This document shows positions 36,041 to 44,546 of a stretch of 64,000 bases of DNA, in pieces. The translations under genes and the position numbers were made by a program. Source of the DNA: Bacteroides sp. 214 (lineage in GTDB: Bacteria > Bacteroidota > Bacteroidia > Bacteroidales > Bacteroidaceae); NCBI RefSeq assembly GCF_010501015.1, contig NZ_QVML01000002.1:62001-126000 (forward strand), written 5' to 3'. Each line of letters starts with the position of its first letter. Position 1 is the first letter of the stretch. The notes under the pieces were generated by a model that was not told the DNA's origin, ran no database searches, and worked only from the letters and a program-made list of their open reading frames with translations.

Positions 36041-36058
36041 TAACTAAAAGTATTAGTT
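36021..36058. promoter_or_regulatory. paired BlaI-type operators
   Basis: Two 17-bp dyads, AACTAA-5-TTAGTT, lie at 36021-36037 and 36042-36058, with centres 21 bp apart (two helical turns). The first covers the -7 box, the second covers the start of the transcript. This is the arrangement of BlaI/MecI repressor sites and the adjacent gene encodes such a repressor. Confidence 0.75.
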
Positions 36059-36068
36059 TATTTGTGCT

Positions 36069-36434
36069 ATGAAATATTTAACAGCTAAAGAAGAGGAACT
36101 TATGGGTTACTTTTGGAAAGAAGGGGCTCTGTTCGTAAAGGAGATTCTGGCTTTCTATGAAGAGCCAAAACCACACTTTAATACACTCTCTACTATTGTA
36201 AGAGGTTTGGAAGAAAAAGGATTTCTGGCACACCATACCTATGGAAATACCTATCAGTACTATGCGGTAGTCAGCGAAAATGATTTTCGCAACATTACTT
36301 TGAAGAGCGTGGTAAGCAAATATTTTAATAACTCGTACCTCAGTGCGGTGTCATCACTGGTGAAGGAAGAGGAAATTTCGCTCGACGAACTCAGGAAACT
36401 GATTGACGAGGTGGAGGGTGCGCACAAAAAATAA
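36069..36434 (+). CDS. BlaI/MecI/CopY-family repressor
   Basis: 121 residues. The winged-helix N-terminus carries LTAKEEELMGYFWKEGALFVKEIL and FNTLSTIVRGLEEKGFLAHH, with TYGNTYQYYAVVSENDFRN as the wing; the C-terminal helices dimerise. Repressors of this family are cut or released when a partner membrane peptidase senses a signal. The next gene, 6 bp downstream, encodes such a peptidase, and two matching dyads overlie the promoter. Confidence 0.93.
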   Translation: MKYLTAKEEELMGYFWKEGALFVKEILAFYEEPKPHFNTLSTIVRGLEEKGFLAHHTYGNTYQYYAVVSENDFRNITLKSVVSKYFNNSYLSAVSSLVKEEEISLDELRKLIDEVEGAHKK

Positions 36435-36440
36435 GGAGTT

Positions 36441-38042
36441 ATGGGAATATTCTTTGTTTACATACTAAAAGCTTCGGTATGTTTGGCGCTCTTTTATCTT
36501 TTTTATCGGGTGTTGCTAAGTAAAGAAACTTTTCATAAGTTCAACCGTGTGGCGGTATTAGGTATCTTAATGCTCGCTATGCTTGTTCCCTTTTGTGAAA
36601 TAACCATCAAAACTCCCACCGAAATAACGGAAGCCATGATGTCATTGGAGCATTACCTTTTGTTGGCTGCATTGCTCGACAATGCCGGAACTGGCGAAGT
36701 TGCCACGCCCACTATAACATGGGTTCAAGTATTACTGTTGGTTTATCTCTCTGGGGTACTCTTTTTTTGGGTACGATACATTTATTTGCATATTCGTTTA
36801 ACTGTGTTGCTTCGCAAAATGAAACGACAACAATTAGCCGATGGCGCTTGGTTACTTACCCATAGTGATGAAAAACTGGCTCCATTTAGTTGGATGAAAT
36901 ACATTGTGATAGCAGACAGGGATGTGGAAGAAAATGGAAGAGAAATTATTGCGCACGAACTGGCGCATATTGCATATCGACACTCGTGGGACTTATTGTT
37001 GGCTGATATCTGTATTGTTTTTCAATGGTTCAATCCGGCAGCGTGGTTACTTAAGCAAGAATTACAGAGTATTCACGAATATCAGGCAGACGAGAGTGTT
37101 ATTAATCAAGGCATCGATGCAAAAAAATATCAATTATTATTAATCAAAAAAGCTGTTGGCACAAGGCTCTACTCTATGGCCAACAGCTTTAATCAAAGTA
37201 AACTTAAAAAGCGTATTACAATGATGTTAAAAGAAAAATCAAATCCGTGGGCACGCCTGAAGTACCTGTACGTACTTCCGTTGGCAGCAATAGCTATGTC
37301 AGCATTTGCCCGTCCCGAGATTTCAAAAGAATTAAATGAAATCTCAGCGACCAAAGTTAATAATTTGGTAACAATTGCCGAAACAATTGTGCAAGAAAAA
37401 GAACCTGTAAAGGCAGGCACGTACACTGTTTGCATTGATTCGTCTCAACTCTTTTTACAGATGGATGATGCAAGAGTAGTGGGAGATACAGTAGTTGTGT
37501 CCAATTCGGACATAAAGATTGTGGGTAGAAAGGGAAAGGCTTCAATTCCTCCAAGCAAGCAACCATTACTTATAGTAGATGGAAAAGAAGCAAGTTTTAG
37601 TTTACTTTCGGCTATTAATGAAACTTCTATAGAGTCGATGGATGTATATAAAGGTGAAGCTGCAATAGCGAAATATGGCGAGAGCGCTAAGAATGGCGTG
37701 GTGGTTATAACCCTGAAGAGTTCTGAAGAAATAAAAAAATCAAAAGTAACCGTGACAACTGGAAAGGGTATGGTACTTAATGGTAAAGTGAAACTAAACG
37801 GAACCCTTGTTGACCTTGCTGCCGATGGCAATAAACCTATTTATGTCATAGACGGACAAGAGGCAACGTCCGAAACAATGCAGGCTGTTAATTTGAATAG
37901 TATAAAAAGCATGCAAATATTGAAGGATGCTTCGGCTACCGAGAAATATGGCGAGAAAGCTAAGAATGGGGTTATCATAATAAAATTGCATGAAGAAGCA
38001 ACTAACTCCGATGATATTGATGTAAATGTTTCAGTTGAATAA
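36441..38042 (+). CDS. BlaR1-like M56 metallopeptidase with two TonB-plug-like repeats
   Basis: 533 residues. Membrane helices at about 5-23, 36-54, 93-113 and 275-290 flank a cytosolic zinc peptidase domain with HELAH (172-176) and the third-ligand block HEYQAD (212-217). After the last helix there is no penicillin-binding domain; instead two similar segments (about 375-427 and 466-516), each of the form IVDGKEA...MDVYKG...KYGESAKNGVVVITL, resemble the plug domain of TonB receptors. These would lie outside the inner membrane. It should cleave or signal to the BlaI-like repressor encoded upstream; the inducer is unknown. Confidence 0.9.
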   Translation: MGIFFVYILKASVCLALFYLFYRVLLSKETFHKFNRVAVLGILMLAMLVPFCEITIKTPTEITEAMMSLEHYLLLAALLDNAGTGEVATPTITWVQVLLLVYLSGVLFFWVRYIYLHIRLTVLLRKMKRQQLADGAWLLTHSDEKLAPFSWMKYIVIADRDVEENGREIIAHELAHIAYRHSWDLLLADICIVFQWFNPAAWLLKQELQSIHEYQADESVINQGIDAKKYQLLLIKKAVGTRLYSMANSFNQSKLKKRITMMLKEKSNPWARLKYLYVLPLAAIAMSAFARPEISKELNEISATKVNNLVTIAETIVQEKEPVKAGTYTVCIDSSQLFLQMDDARVVGDTVVVSNSDIKIVGRKGKASIPPSKQPLLIVDGKEASFSLLSAINETSIESMDVYKGEAAIAKYGESAKNGVVVITLKSSEEIKKSKVTVTTGKGMVLNGKVKLNGTLVDLAADGNKPIYVIDGQEATSETMQAVNLNSIKSMQILKDASATEKYGEKAKNGVIIIKLHEEATNSDDIDVNVSVE

Positions 38043-38113
38043 GAAACAATCTCTGTTTTTAAGCTTAGACAGATAAAAAGAGGGCGACCAATCGGAAAAC
38101 AGAAGAAAATAAC

Positions 38114-38121
38114 TACATTTG
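38114..38121 (+). promoter_or_regulatory. -7 promoter box for the Ntn-hydrolase gene
   Basis: TACATTTG is an exact -7 match 33 bp before the ATG at 38155; it lies across the earlier in-frame ATG at 38119, which is therefore unlikely to be used. Confidence 0.5.
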
Positions 38122-38154
38122 CTCTTACAAATAATTAAGCAACCCCTACTGCTT

Positions 38155-39393
38155 ATGAAAAAGAAGCATTTATCTCTTCTGCTTACACTGGCGTTAGCAT
38201 GCTCTATCGATTTTGCTTTCGGGTGTAGTTCCGCAGTCATTTCCGGGAAGATAACTCCGGATGGTCGCCCTTTACTTTGGAAACATCGCGACACAGATTT
38301 TCCTCAAAACAGCGTAAAACACTTTAGTGGAAAGAAGTACAACTTCATAGGTATCGTGAATAGCGTTGCCGACAATCCCAACGAGGTGTGGATAGGAACC
38401 AATTCCAAAGGGTTCTCTATTATGAATACGCAATCTTACAACTTGGTTGAGATAAAGCCCGGCGAGGAGCGGGGTGAAGCCAATGGTCGTGTGATGTGCT
38501 TGGCACTCGAAGTGTGTGCTACGGTAGCAGATTTCCGGATCTTCCTTGACACCATTGCTAAACCTAGCCTTATTGAAGCCAACTTTGGAGTGATTGATGC
38601 ACAAGGTGGTGCTTCTATGTTCGAAGTAGATTATTATAATTACATCGAGTATGATGCCAATAATCCAAAAGATGCTCCTTTTGGTTACATTGCCCGCACC
38701 AATTTTTCCTTTGCAGGAAAGATAAATGATGGTGGAGGTTATGTGCGCTACATGGAAGTAGAAAGCAAGCTTATGCCCGCTGCTACTACCAGAGAGCTAA
38801 CTCCCGCATGGATATTTAATGAACTGTCGCGTTCGTTTCGTCATCAACTACTAGGTGTTGATTTACGTAATGGCGACTTTAATCGTCCCAAAACCAATGG
38901 TTGGTTTATAGACAATGACTTTATCCCTCGCAAAAGTACGGCAAGTTCGGTCGTTATTCAAGGAGTTAAAAAGGGGGAAAATCCTGACCTTACCATTATG
39001 TGGACTATACTAGGATACCCACCCGTTAGTGTTGCATTGCCTGTATGGATGAAGGGTGCAGAGAAACAACTTCCCACATTGCTTGTTCGGAACGGGGAAA
39101 CTAAGGTGGCACCGCTTTGCGATAAGGTAGTAACTTTAGCGGGGCGTGTGTTCTCTTATGCGCAAGGAATGGGGAGCAATCGATACTTCAACTGGGAACT
39201 TCTTCACAACCCTGCCGGGACGGGCATGATGCAGAAGCTAGCTCCAGTAGAAGAGAAGGTTTTTAGCTTTACAGTGCCTCAAATAGAAGAATGGTATAAA
39301 GCGGGAAAGCTGGATTTAATGCAAGTTTCACAACTTTATCAAGATTTAGATGTTTATATAGCCGAGAGCTACAATGAACTGTTTGGCCTGTAG
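38155..39393 (+). CDS. secreted Ntn hydrolase, C45/choloylglycine-hydrolase-like
   Basis: 412 residues from ATG 38155. The signal peptide (MKKKHLSLLL...AFG) ends exactly before Cys24 (CSSAVISG), so cleavage would expose the N-terminal nucleophile of the cholylglycine-hydrolase/C45 superfamily. Other blocks fit: LLWKHRDTDF, FIGIVNS, EVWIGTNSKGFSIMNTQSYN and NFGVIDAQGGASMFEVDYYNY. It probably splits linear amide bonds in the periplasm; it may act on peptides or bile-type conjugates, which the sequence does not show. Confidence 0.82.
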   Translation: MKKKHLSLLLTLALACSIDFAFGCSSAVISGKITPDGRPLLWKHRDTDFPQNSVKHFSGKKYNFIGIVNSVADNPNEVWIGTNSKGFSIMNTQSYNLVEIKPGEERGEANGRVMCLALEVCATVADFRIFLDTIAKPSLIEANFGVIDAQGGASMFEVDYYNYIEYDANNPKDAPFGYIARTNFSFAGKINDGGGYVRYMEVESKLMPAATTRELTPAWIFNELSRSFRHQLLGVDLRNGDFNRPKTNGWFIDNDFIPRKSTASSVVIQGVKKGENPDLTIMWTILGYPPVSVALPVWMKGAEKQLPTLLVRNGETKVAPLCDKVVTLAGRVFSYAQGMGSNRYFNWELLHNPAGTGMMQKLAPVEEKVFSFTVPQIEEWYKAGKLDLMQVSQLYQDLDVYIAESYNELFGL

Positions 39394-39438
39394 CAAAGTA
39401 ACAATGAATTTTATTCCTAATTAATAATAGTATATCGT

Positions 39439-40515
39439 ATGAAAATTAAATTTTTAGCATTGTGCGCAACAGCTTTTGTGTTTGCCTCATGTACTCAACC
39501 CACCGCCTCTTACACGGTGAAGGGTGTGTTGCCGGATTCTACTTTCGATGGAAAAACAATGTACATGCTTCGTTATGACGATCAAAAGCAAATCGACAGT
39601 ACAGTAGTAGTAGGCAATAGTTTTGCTTTTGAAGGAAAAATAGACACTGCAGCTTATTGCCGCGTTTCTGCCGGTAGACAGTATTATGCCAACCTTGTTC
39701 TTGAAAATGGAATCTTTGAGGTTGATTTTGAAGCGCATAATGCTTCTTCTACTATGCCAATGAATATGGCTATGAACGAGCTTAGAGCTAAAGAAGATGC
39801 TCTGGTGCAAGATTTAAGAGCTAAAATGAAAGAGTTTGAAACGGCTACTGAAAACCAAGAAGAAGTTCAAAAACTTTCTTCCGACTATTACGAAAATGAA
39901 TTTATGCCGTTAATAGAAGAGCTATATACCACAACTTTCTTAGCAAATACCAATAATCCAGTTGGTGTTGTTACTTTACAAACTATCATGGATAGATTCG
40001 ATGGAAAGAGTGACGAGTATTTTGCTAAAGCCGGACCTATGGTTACTTCTTCTAATGCTATTCAAAAATTGATTAAACGTAAAGAAGCTTTGGCAAACAC
40101 TGCCGAAGGTAAAATGTTTACTGACTTCACTATCGAACAAGAGCCGGGCAATACAGTTAAACTGTCCGACTATGTAGGAAAAGGTAAATATGTATTAGTT
40201 GATTTTTGGGCAAGCTGGTGTGGTCCTTGTATCCGCGAGATTCCTTTTATAAAGGAAGCCTACAATACATATGCAAAGAAAGGCTTGGATGTAATAAGCC
40301 TTGCTGTGTGGGATAAGGTAGAAGATACAAAGAAAGCAATTAAACAGCACGATTTGCCATGGACTCAAATTATTAACGGAGGATCAATTCCTACCGATTT
40401 GTATGGAGTTAATGGTATTCCTCACATCATTCTTTTTGGTCCTGATGGAACTATCATAGCCCGCGACTTACGCGGCGAAGGTATTAAAGCCAAGATTGCT
40501 GAATATATAAAATAA
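39439..40515 (+). CDS. TlpA-like thiol-disulfide oxidoreductase with DUF4369 N-terminus
   Basis: 358 residues. A lipobox (VFASC, Cys18) anchors it in the periplasm or outer membrane. The N-terminal part (about 20-110) matches the DUF4369 beta-domain (YTVKGVLPDSTFDGKTMYMLRY), a helical linker follows, and the C-terminal thioredoxin-like domain has WASWCGPC (Cys261, Cys264) and the cis-Pro loop GIPHIILFGPDG. Typical redox lipoprotein in this phylum. It ends just before the bidirectional terminator at 40542. Confidence 0.9.
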   Translation: MKIKFLALCATAFVFASCTQPTASYTVKGVLPDSTFDGKTMYMLRYDDQKQIDSTVVVGNSFAFEGKIDTAAYCRVSAGRQYYANLVLENGIFEVDFEAHNASSTMPMNMAMNELRAKEDALVQDLRAKMKEFETATENQEEVQKLSSDYYENEFMPLIEELYTTTFLANTNNPVGVVTLQTIMDRFDGKSDEYFAKAGPMVTSSNAIQKLIKRKEALANTAEGKMFTDFTIEQEPGNTVKLSDYVGKGKYVLVDFWASWCGPCIREIPFIKEAYNTYAKKGLDVISLAVWDKVEDTKKAIKQHDLPWTQIINGGSIPTDLYGVNGIPHIILFGPDGTIIARDLRGEGIKAKIAEYIK

Positions 40516-40541
40516 TCGCGCAAACTGGTCACATTCATAAG

Positions 40542-40584
40542 CTCCGCACTCAAATATTATAACTGTTTGGGTGTGGAGTTTATA
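40542..40584. terminator. bidirectional terminator overlapping the miaA 3' end
   Basis: A 13-bp stem (40542-40554 with 40566-40578, two wobbles) separates the TlpA-like gene from convergent miaA and continues into the last miaA codons. A TTTATAG tract follows on the plus strand. Confidence 0.65.
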
Positions 40585-41474
40585 GTATATATGTAGTTGA
40601 TTATTTCCTCTTCTGCCTCCGGATGGAACCATTTAATTTCCTCGTCTCTCTTAAACCACGTCATCTGTTTGCGCGAATATATGCGCGAATTTTGCTTTAT
40701 CTTCTCTATAGCAAATGACAACTCCCATTCTCCTTCGAGGTACTTGAAGAGTTCTTTATAGCCCACTGTGTTTAGTGAATTGAGATGACGATAAGAAAAT
40801 ACACTACGCGCTTCTTCTAATAATCCCTCTTTCATCATGATATCTACACGTTGGTTAATGCGATGATATAATTCTTCTCGGTCGCGGGTTAAACCTATTT
40901 TAATGATATTAAAAGGGCGTTGTTTTTTCTGCTTAGTACGGAAGGATGTATATGTTTTCCCTGTCATATAGCAAATCTCCAATGCGTGTATCACACGTTT
41001 ATGATTCTTCAGGTCTACCGTATTATAGTATTCGGGGTCGAGTAGTTTGAGTTCGGCACAAAGTTGTTCCAACCCCTCTTCCTTGAAGCGCTGGAGAAGT
41101 ACTTCGCGTGTTTCAGCATCTACGGTGGGAATGTCATCTATTCCGTTACAGATAGCATCTACGTACATCATAGATCCACCTGTGAGAACAACTATATCCT
41201 TCTGCTCAAAGAGTTCTTCCAGCAATTTTATAGCATCAGCTTCGTATTGAGCGGCACTGTAGTAGTCGGTTAGTCCTAACGTGCCAATAAAGTAATGGGG
41301 CAATGCTGCTAATTGTTCTTGAGTGGGGGCGGCTGTTCCTATTTTGAGATCGGCATAGAGCTGCCGCGAATCAGCGGAAACAATAACGGTGTCGAAAGAC
41401 TGTGCCAAGCGTATGCTCAGGTCAGTCTTCCCGACACCGGTAGGTCCTATAAGTACGAGTAGGTTTTTCGTCAT
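40557..41474 (-). CDS. miaA: tRNA dimethylallyltransferase
   Basis: 305 residues. It transfers dimethylallyl to A37 of tRNAs reading U-starting codons. Motifs: P-loop [11 protein letters not shown] (10-20), [32 protein letters not shown], the [15 protein letters not shown] block and [11 protein letters not shown], and [17 protein letters not shown] near the C-terminus. Its start abuts the stop of the pRiA4b-like gene. Bacteroidales often carry a second miaA copy elsewhere. Confidence 0.93.
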   Translation of the reverse strand: MTKNLLVLIGPTGVGKTDLSIRLAQSFDTVIVSADSRQLYADLKIGTAAPTQEQLAALPHYFIGTLGLTDYYSAAQYEADAIKLLEELFEQKDIVVLTGGSMMYVDAICNGIDDIPTVDAETREVLLQRFKEEGLEQLCAELKLLDPEYYNTVDLKNHKRVIHALEICYMTGKTYTSFRTKQKKQRPFNIIKIGLTRDREELYHRINQRVDIMMKEGLLEEARSVFSYRHLNSLNTVGYKELFKYLEGEWELSFAIEKIKQNSRIYSRKQMTWFKRDEEIKWFHPEAEEEIINYIYTINSTPKQL

Positions 41475-42023
41475 CTAAAACGATTCGCCTGTTCCTTTAC
41501 CATCATTTTCTATATCGAAACCGTCCATATCGAAGTCATCCAAGTCGAAGTCTTGGTCGCCATAGAAGTTTTCGTCCAAATCAAGATTACCGCTTAATGC
41601 GCTTTGCTCTTCGAAGTCTACTAATTGCTTGGGTGGCTCTCCGTGACTTTTGGTGCAAGTTGCTTTCTTTATCTCTTTGCCGGTAATAATCTCTGTTAAC
41701 TCTAAGAAGAAACAACGTTCTGTGAGATAGTCGAATACATAAAGCAGCTTTTGCTTTTCGTCTTCGATAAGTTCGCTGAGTGGTGTTTCGCGCATGACCC
41801 AACTATCCAGCTCCGGGTTGTCATCCATTTCCTCTAAGGTAACTTCTTGTTCTTTTTCCCAGTCTTCATCGCACAAGAAAAAAGAAGTCATTTGGTCATC
41901 TGTATAGTTCGCCGACTTCAGGATAGCTTCGTGCAAATCGAAGAAAGTTGCTTCCGGGTCGATCTGTATTTCTCGGAGAAAGTCGTCTACTTCATCCGAT
42001 ATGATTGTGAATTTGTATATCAT
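41475..42023 (-). CDS. pRiA4b ORF-3-like/IS1096 passenger-type protein
   Basis: 182 residues from MIYKFTIISDEVDDFLREI (ATG 42023). The frame stays open to 42275, but that part runs through a repeat array. The family signature is F..I..... DFLREI......TFFDLHEAILKSANY, LCDEDWEKEQEV and LIYVFDYL-type strands, with a long acidic tail (FYGDQDFDLDDFDMDGFD). Function unknown. It is transcribed directly ahead of miaA and has its own promoter, not that of the lpx operon. Confidence 0.8.
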   Translation of the reverse strand: MIYKFTIISDEVDDFLREIQIDPEATFFDLHEAILKSANYTDDQMTSFFLCDEDWEKEQEVTLEEMDDNPELDSWVMRETPLSELIEDEKQKLLYVFDYLTERCFFLELTEIITGKEIKKATCTKSHGEPPKQLVDFEEQSALSGNLDLDENFYGDQDFDLDDFDMDGFDIENDGKGTGESF

Positions 42024-42047
42024 AGTCTGTTGTATTAAATAACGCTG

Positions 42048-42078
42048 TAAAAGTAGTAAAAAAGAGAAAGATAGCAAA
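42048..42078 (-). promoter_or_regulatory. promoter of the pRiA4b-like/miaA unit
   Basis: On the minus strand TTTG (42075-42078), 19 bp and TACTTTTA (42048-42055, one mismatch) precede the ATG at 42023 by 24 bp. Confidence 0.5.
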
Positions 42079-42192
42079 TAGTCTCTTATTAATACCATGA
42101 AAAGAAACAAGAAAGCGGCTATTTCATAATGAAGATGACCACATCTCAGAAACACGGAACAAAGCGTCAGTCCTTTTTGAAACTGTAAGTTG

Positions 42193-42274
42193 TGCCAACG
42201 CGTTGGCACTGTCGTGCCACCGTTGATGCACAGTACTGCCAATGCGTTGGCACAATTTTGCAAATGCACTGGCA
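42193..42274. repeat. four-unit 22-bp array of a 16-bp palindrome
   Basis: TGCCAACGCGTTGGCA (a perfect palindrome) starts at 42193; variants start at 42215 (TGCCACCGTTGATGCA), 42237 (TGCCAATGCGTTGGCA) and 42259 (TGCAAATGCACTGGCA), each exactly 22 bp apart. The 6-bp gaps between words are not conserved. It lies between the lpx terminator and the promoter of the pRiA4b-like gene. Confidence 0.92.
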
Positions 42275-42313
42275 AAAAGTGTGTTGTGACTTATACTAAA
42301 AGGTTTTAATTTG

Positions 42314-42345
42314 AAAAAAGCCATCTCATCATTGCGAGACAGCTT
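42314..42345 (-). terminator. terminator of the lpx operon
   Basis: On the minus strand a 10-bp stem (42336-42345 with 42318-42327, two wobbles, 8-base loop) is followed by TTTTTT (42314-42319), 31 bp after the lpxA stop. Confidence 0.75.
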
Positions 42346-42375
42346 CTTCCTTATTACCTTTTATTGTATGTGTTT

Positions 42376-43143
42376 TTATTTCAGAATTCCTCTTTCCGAG
42401 TTGCGCACAAAATCCACAATGTAGTCCACTTCGGGGCATTTTTCTACTTCTGCTTCAATTTTCGCCAAGGCATCTGTGTTGTTCAGCCCGCTTTGATAGA
42501 TAAGGCGATAGGCATTGTGTATCTTTTCGATGGTTTCGTTGCTGAATCCGTTACGACGAAGTCCTATTATATTAATACCGCAATATGCAATAGGCTCACG
42601 ACCTGCTATAATATAGGGAGGGATGTCTTTACTTGAGCGACTTCCACCTTGCACCATTACATAACCACCGATGCGACAGAATTGGTGAAGTAAAACACTT
42701 CCGCTGAGGATAGCATTGTTGTCGATAATAACTTCGCCTGCCATTTTTGTTGCATTACCAATGATGCAGTTGTTGCCAACAATGGTGTCGTGTGCTACGT
42801 GTACACCTTCCATGAGCAAGTTGTTATTGCCAACAACGGTTTTTCCTTTGGCAGCTGTTCCGCGATTAATGGTTACATATTCGCGTATGGTGTTATTGTT
42901 GCCTACTTCAGCAGTAGTTTCTTCACCACGAAACTTCAAGTCTTGCGGAACTGCGCCTATTACTGCACCCGGGAAAATTGTATTGTTGTTGCCTATGCGA
43001 CTTCCATAGAGAATGGTGGCACTGGACATTATTTTGTTATTGTCACCTATGACAACATTCTTATCAATAAATACAAAGGGAGCAATTTCTACATTTTCGC
43101 CGATAATTGCTTCGGGGTGTATTGATGCTAAAGGACTTATCAT
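42376..43143 (-). CDS. lpxA: UDP-N-acetylglucosamine acyltransferase
   Basis: 255 residues. First step of lipid A synthesis, adding a 3-hydroxyacyl chain from ACP to UDP-GlcNAc. A left-handed beta-helix of hexapeptide repeats (IGENVEIAPFVFID, VGNNNTIREYVTINRGT, VGNNNLLMEGVHVAHDTIVG) covers the first 190 residues, with the catalytic His in VHVAHDTI; a helical tail follows (GLRRNGFSNETIEKI). Last gene of the lpx cluster, 9 bp after lpxC/fabZ. Confidence 0.95.
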   Translation of the reverse strand: MISPLASIHPEAIIGENVEIAPFVFIDKNVVIGDNNKIMSSATILYGSRIGNNNTIFPGAVIGAVPQDLKFRGEETTAEVGNNNTIREYVTINRGTAAKGKTVVGNNNLLMEGVHVAHDTIVGNNCIIGNATKMAGEVIIDNNAILSGSVLLHQFCRIGGYVMVQGGSRSSKDIPPYIIAGREPIAYCGINIIGLRRNGFSNETIEKIHNAYRLIYQSGLNNTDALAKIEAEVEKCPEVDYIVDFVRNSERGILK

Positions 43144-43152
43144 ATAGAGTTG

Positions 43153-44538
43153 TTATTTGTTTTTAATTATTTGAGCCATGAACTCTGCTTCGCATACCAC
43201 CTTTTCGCCAACAAAAGCATAACCTTTCATGGTCGAAATGCCACGGCGTATAGGTGCTAACAGCTCTACACGGAAAATTAGTGTATCTCCCGGAATTACT
43301 TTTTGACGGAACTTTACTCCATCTATTTTCATAAAATAGGTAGAGTAGCGGCTTGGCTCTTCCAATGAGTTAAGCACTAACAAACCACCAACTTGTGCCA
43401 TAGCTTCTACTTGAAGTACCCCTGGCATAACCGGCTCTTCGGGGAAGTGCCCTACAAAGAAAGGTTCATTAGAAGTAATATTCTTTATACCAACGATGTA
43501 GTTGGCACCTATTTCTATCACTTTGTCTACCAATTGGAACGGATAGCGGTGTGGCAGTAATTCGCGAATGCGATTTACATCCATGATTGGTTCTTCGTTA
43601 CAATTGTAAACAGGAGCTTGTACTTCGTGCAGACGGATTTCTTTCCGCATCTGACGCGCAAATTTGTTATTTATGGTATGTCCCGGACGTGTAGCTATAA
43701 TTCTACCCTTGATAGGTTTGCCAATCAAAGCCAAGTCACCGATTACGTCAAGTAGCTTATGACGCGCACATTCGTTAGCCCATACCAATGGTTTGTGGTT
43801 TATGTATCCAATCTTGTCGGCATCCATGTGGGGGACACCCATTACGTCTGCCAGTTTATCATACTGCTCTTGCTCCATTTTACGCTCATAGATAACGATT
43901 GCGTTGTCTAAGTCACCTCCTTTAATGAGTCCGGCAGAAAGCAGCGGTTCTATCTCGCGTACAAAAACAAAGGTGCGACTATCGGCAACTTCATCTTTGA
44001 AATCTTTCATGTCTTCGAGCGTAGCATATTGATTGGGGATGATCATTGAATCATAAGATACCAATACATTCAGACTGAAGTTGTCGTCGGGTAGAACAGT
44101 TATGCACGAACCAGTTTTTTCGTCGCGGAACTCTATCTTTGATTTGATGATATAGAAGTCTTTCAAGGCATTTTGTTCTACTATGCCTACTTGTTCTATC
44201 TGCTCTACATAGTATTTGGCACTACCATCCAAGATGGGGAACTCAGGACCGTTTACTTCCACGAGGCAGTTATCAATACCTAGTGCATACAGCGCTGCCA
44301 TGCCATGCTCTATAGTGCTAACTCTTGCACCTCCTTTTTCGAGTACTGTGCCGCGGGTGGTGTCTACCACATTGTCGGCAACTGCGTCTATGATTGGTTT
44401 GTTTTCTAAATCAATACGTTGAATTTTGTAGCCATGATTCTCGGGGGCTGGTTTGAAGGTTACTGTCAATTCAAGACCAGTATGCAATCCTTTTCCACTT
44501 AGTGAGAAGCTACCTTGCAGCGTTTTTTGTTTTAGCAT
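43153..44538 (-). CDS. bifunctional LpxC deacetylase / FabZ dehydratase fusion
   Basis: 461 residues. The first 300 are UDP-3-O-acyl-GlcNAc deacetylase (LpxC): LSGKGLHTG, STIEHGMAALYALGIDNC with a zinc His, HKLLDVIGDLALIG and RPGHTINN. From about 310 a 3-hydroxyacyl-ACP dehydratase (FabZ) follows: LLPHRYPFQLVDKV (catalytic His) and GHFPEEPVMPGVLQVEAMAQ (catalytic Glu). The fusion joins lipid A and fatty-acid synthesis and is a hallmark of Bacteroidota. Confidence 0.96.
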   Translation of the reverse strand: MLKQKTLQGSFSLSGKGLHTGLELTVTFKPAPENHGYKIQRIDLENKPIIDAVADNVVDTTRGTVLEKGGARVSTIEHGMAALYALGIDNCLVEVNGPEFPILDGSAKYYVEQIEQVGIVEQNALKDFYIIKSKIEFRDEKTGSCITVLPDDNFSLNVLVSYDSMIIPNQYATLEDMKDFKDEVADSRTFVFVREIEPLLSAGLIKGGDLDNAIVIYERKMEQEQYDKLADVMGVPHMDADKIGYINHKPLVWANECARHKLLDVIGDLALIGKPIKGRIIATRPGHTINNKFARQMRKEIRLHEVQAPVYNCNEEPIMDVNRIRELLPHRYPFQLVDKVIEIGANYIVGIKNITSNEPFFVGHFPEEPVMPGVLQVEAMAQVGGLLVLNSLEEPSRYSTYFMKIDGVKFRQKVIPGDTLIFRVELLAPIRRGISTMKGYAFVGEKVVCEAEFMAQIIKNK

Positions 44539-44546
44539 CTTTATCT

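Noticed and set aside
42024-42275. N-terminal 84-residue extension of the pRiA4b-like frame
   Set aside because: It runs through the palindromic array and its own promoter; the family start is at 42023.
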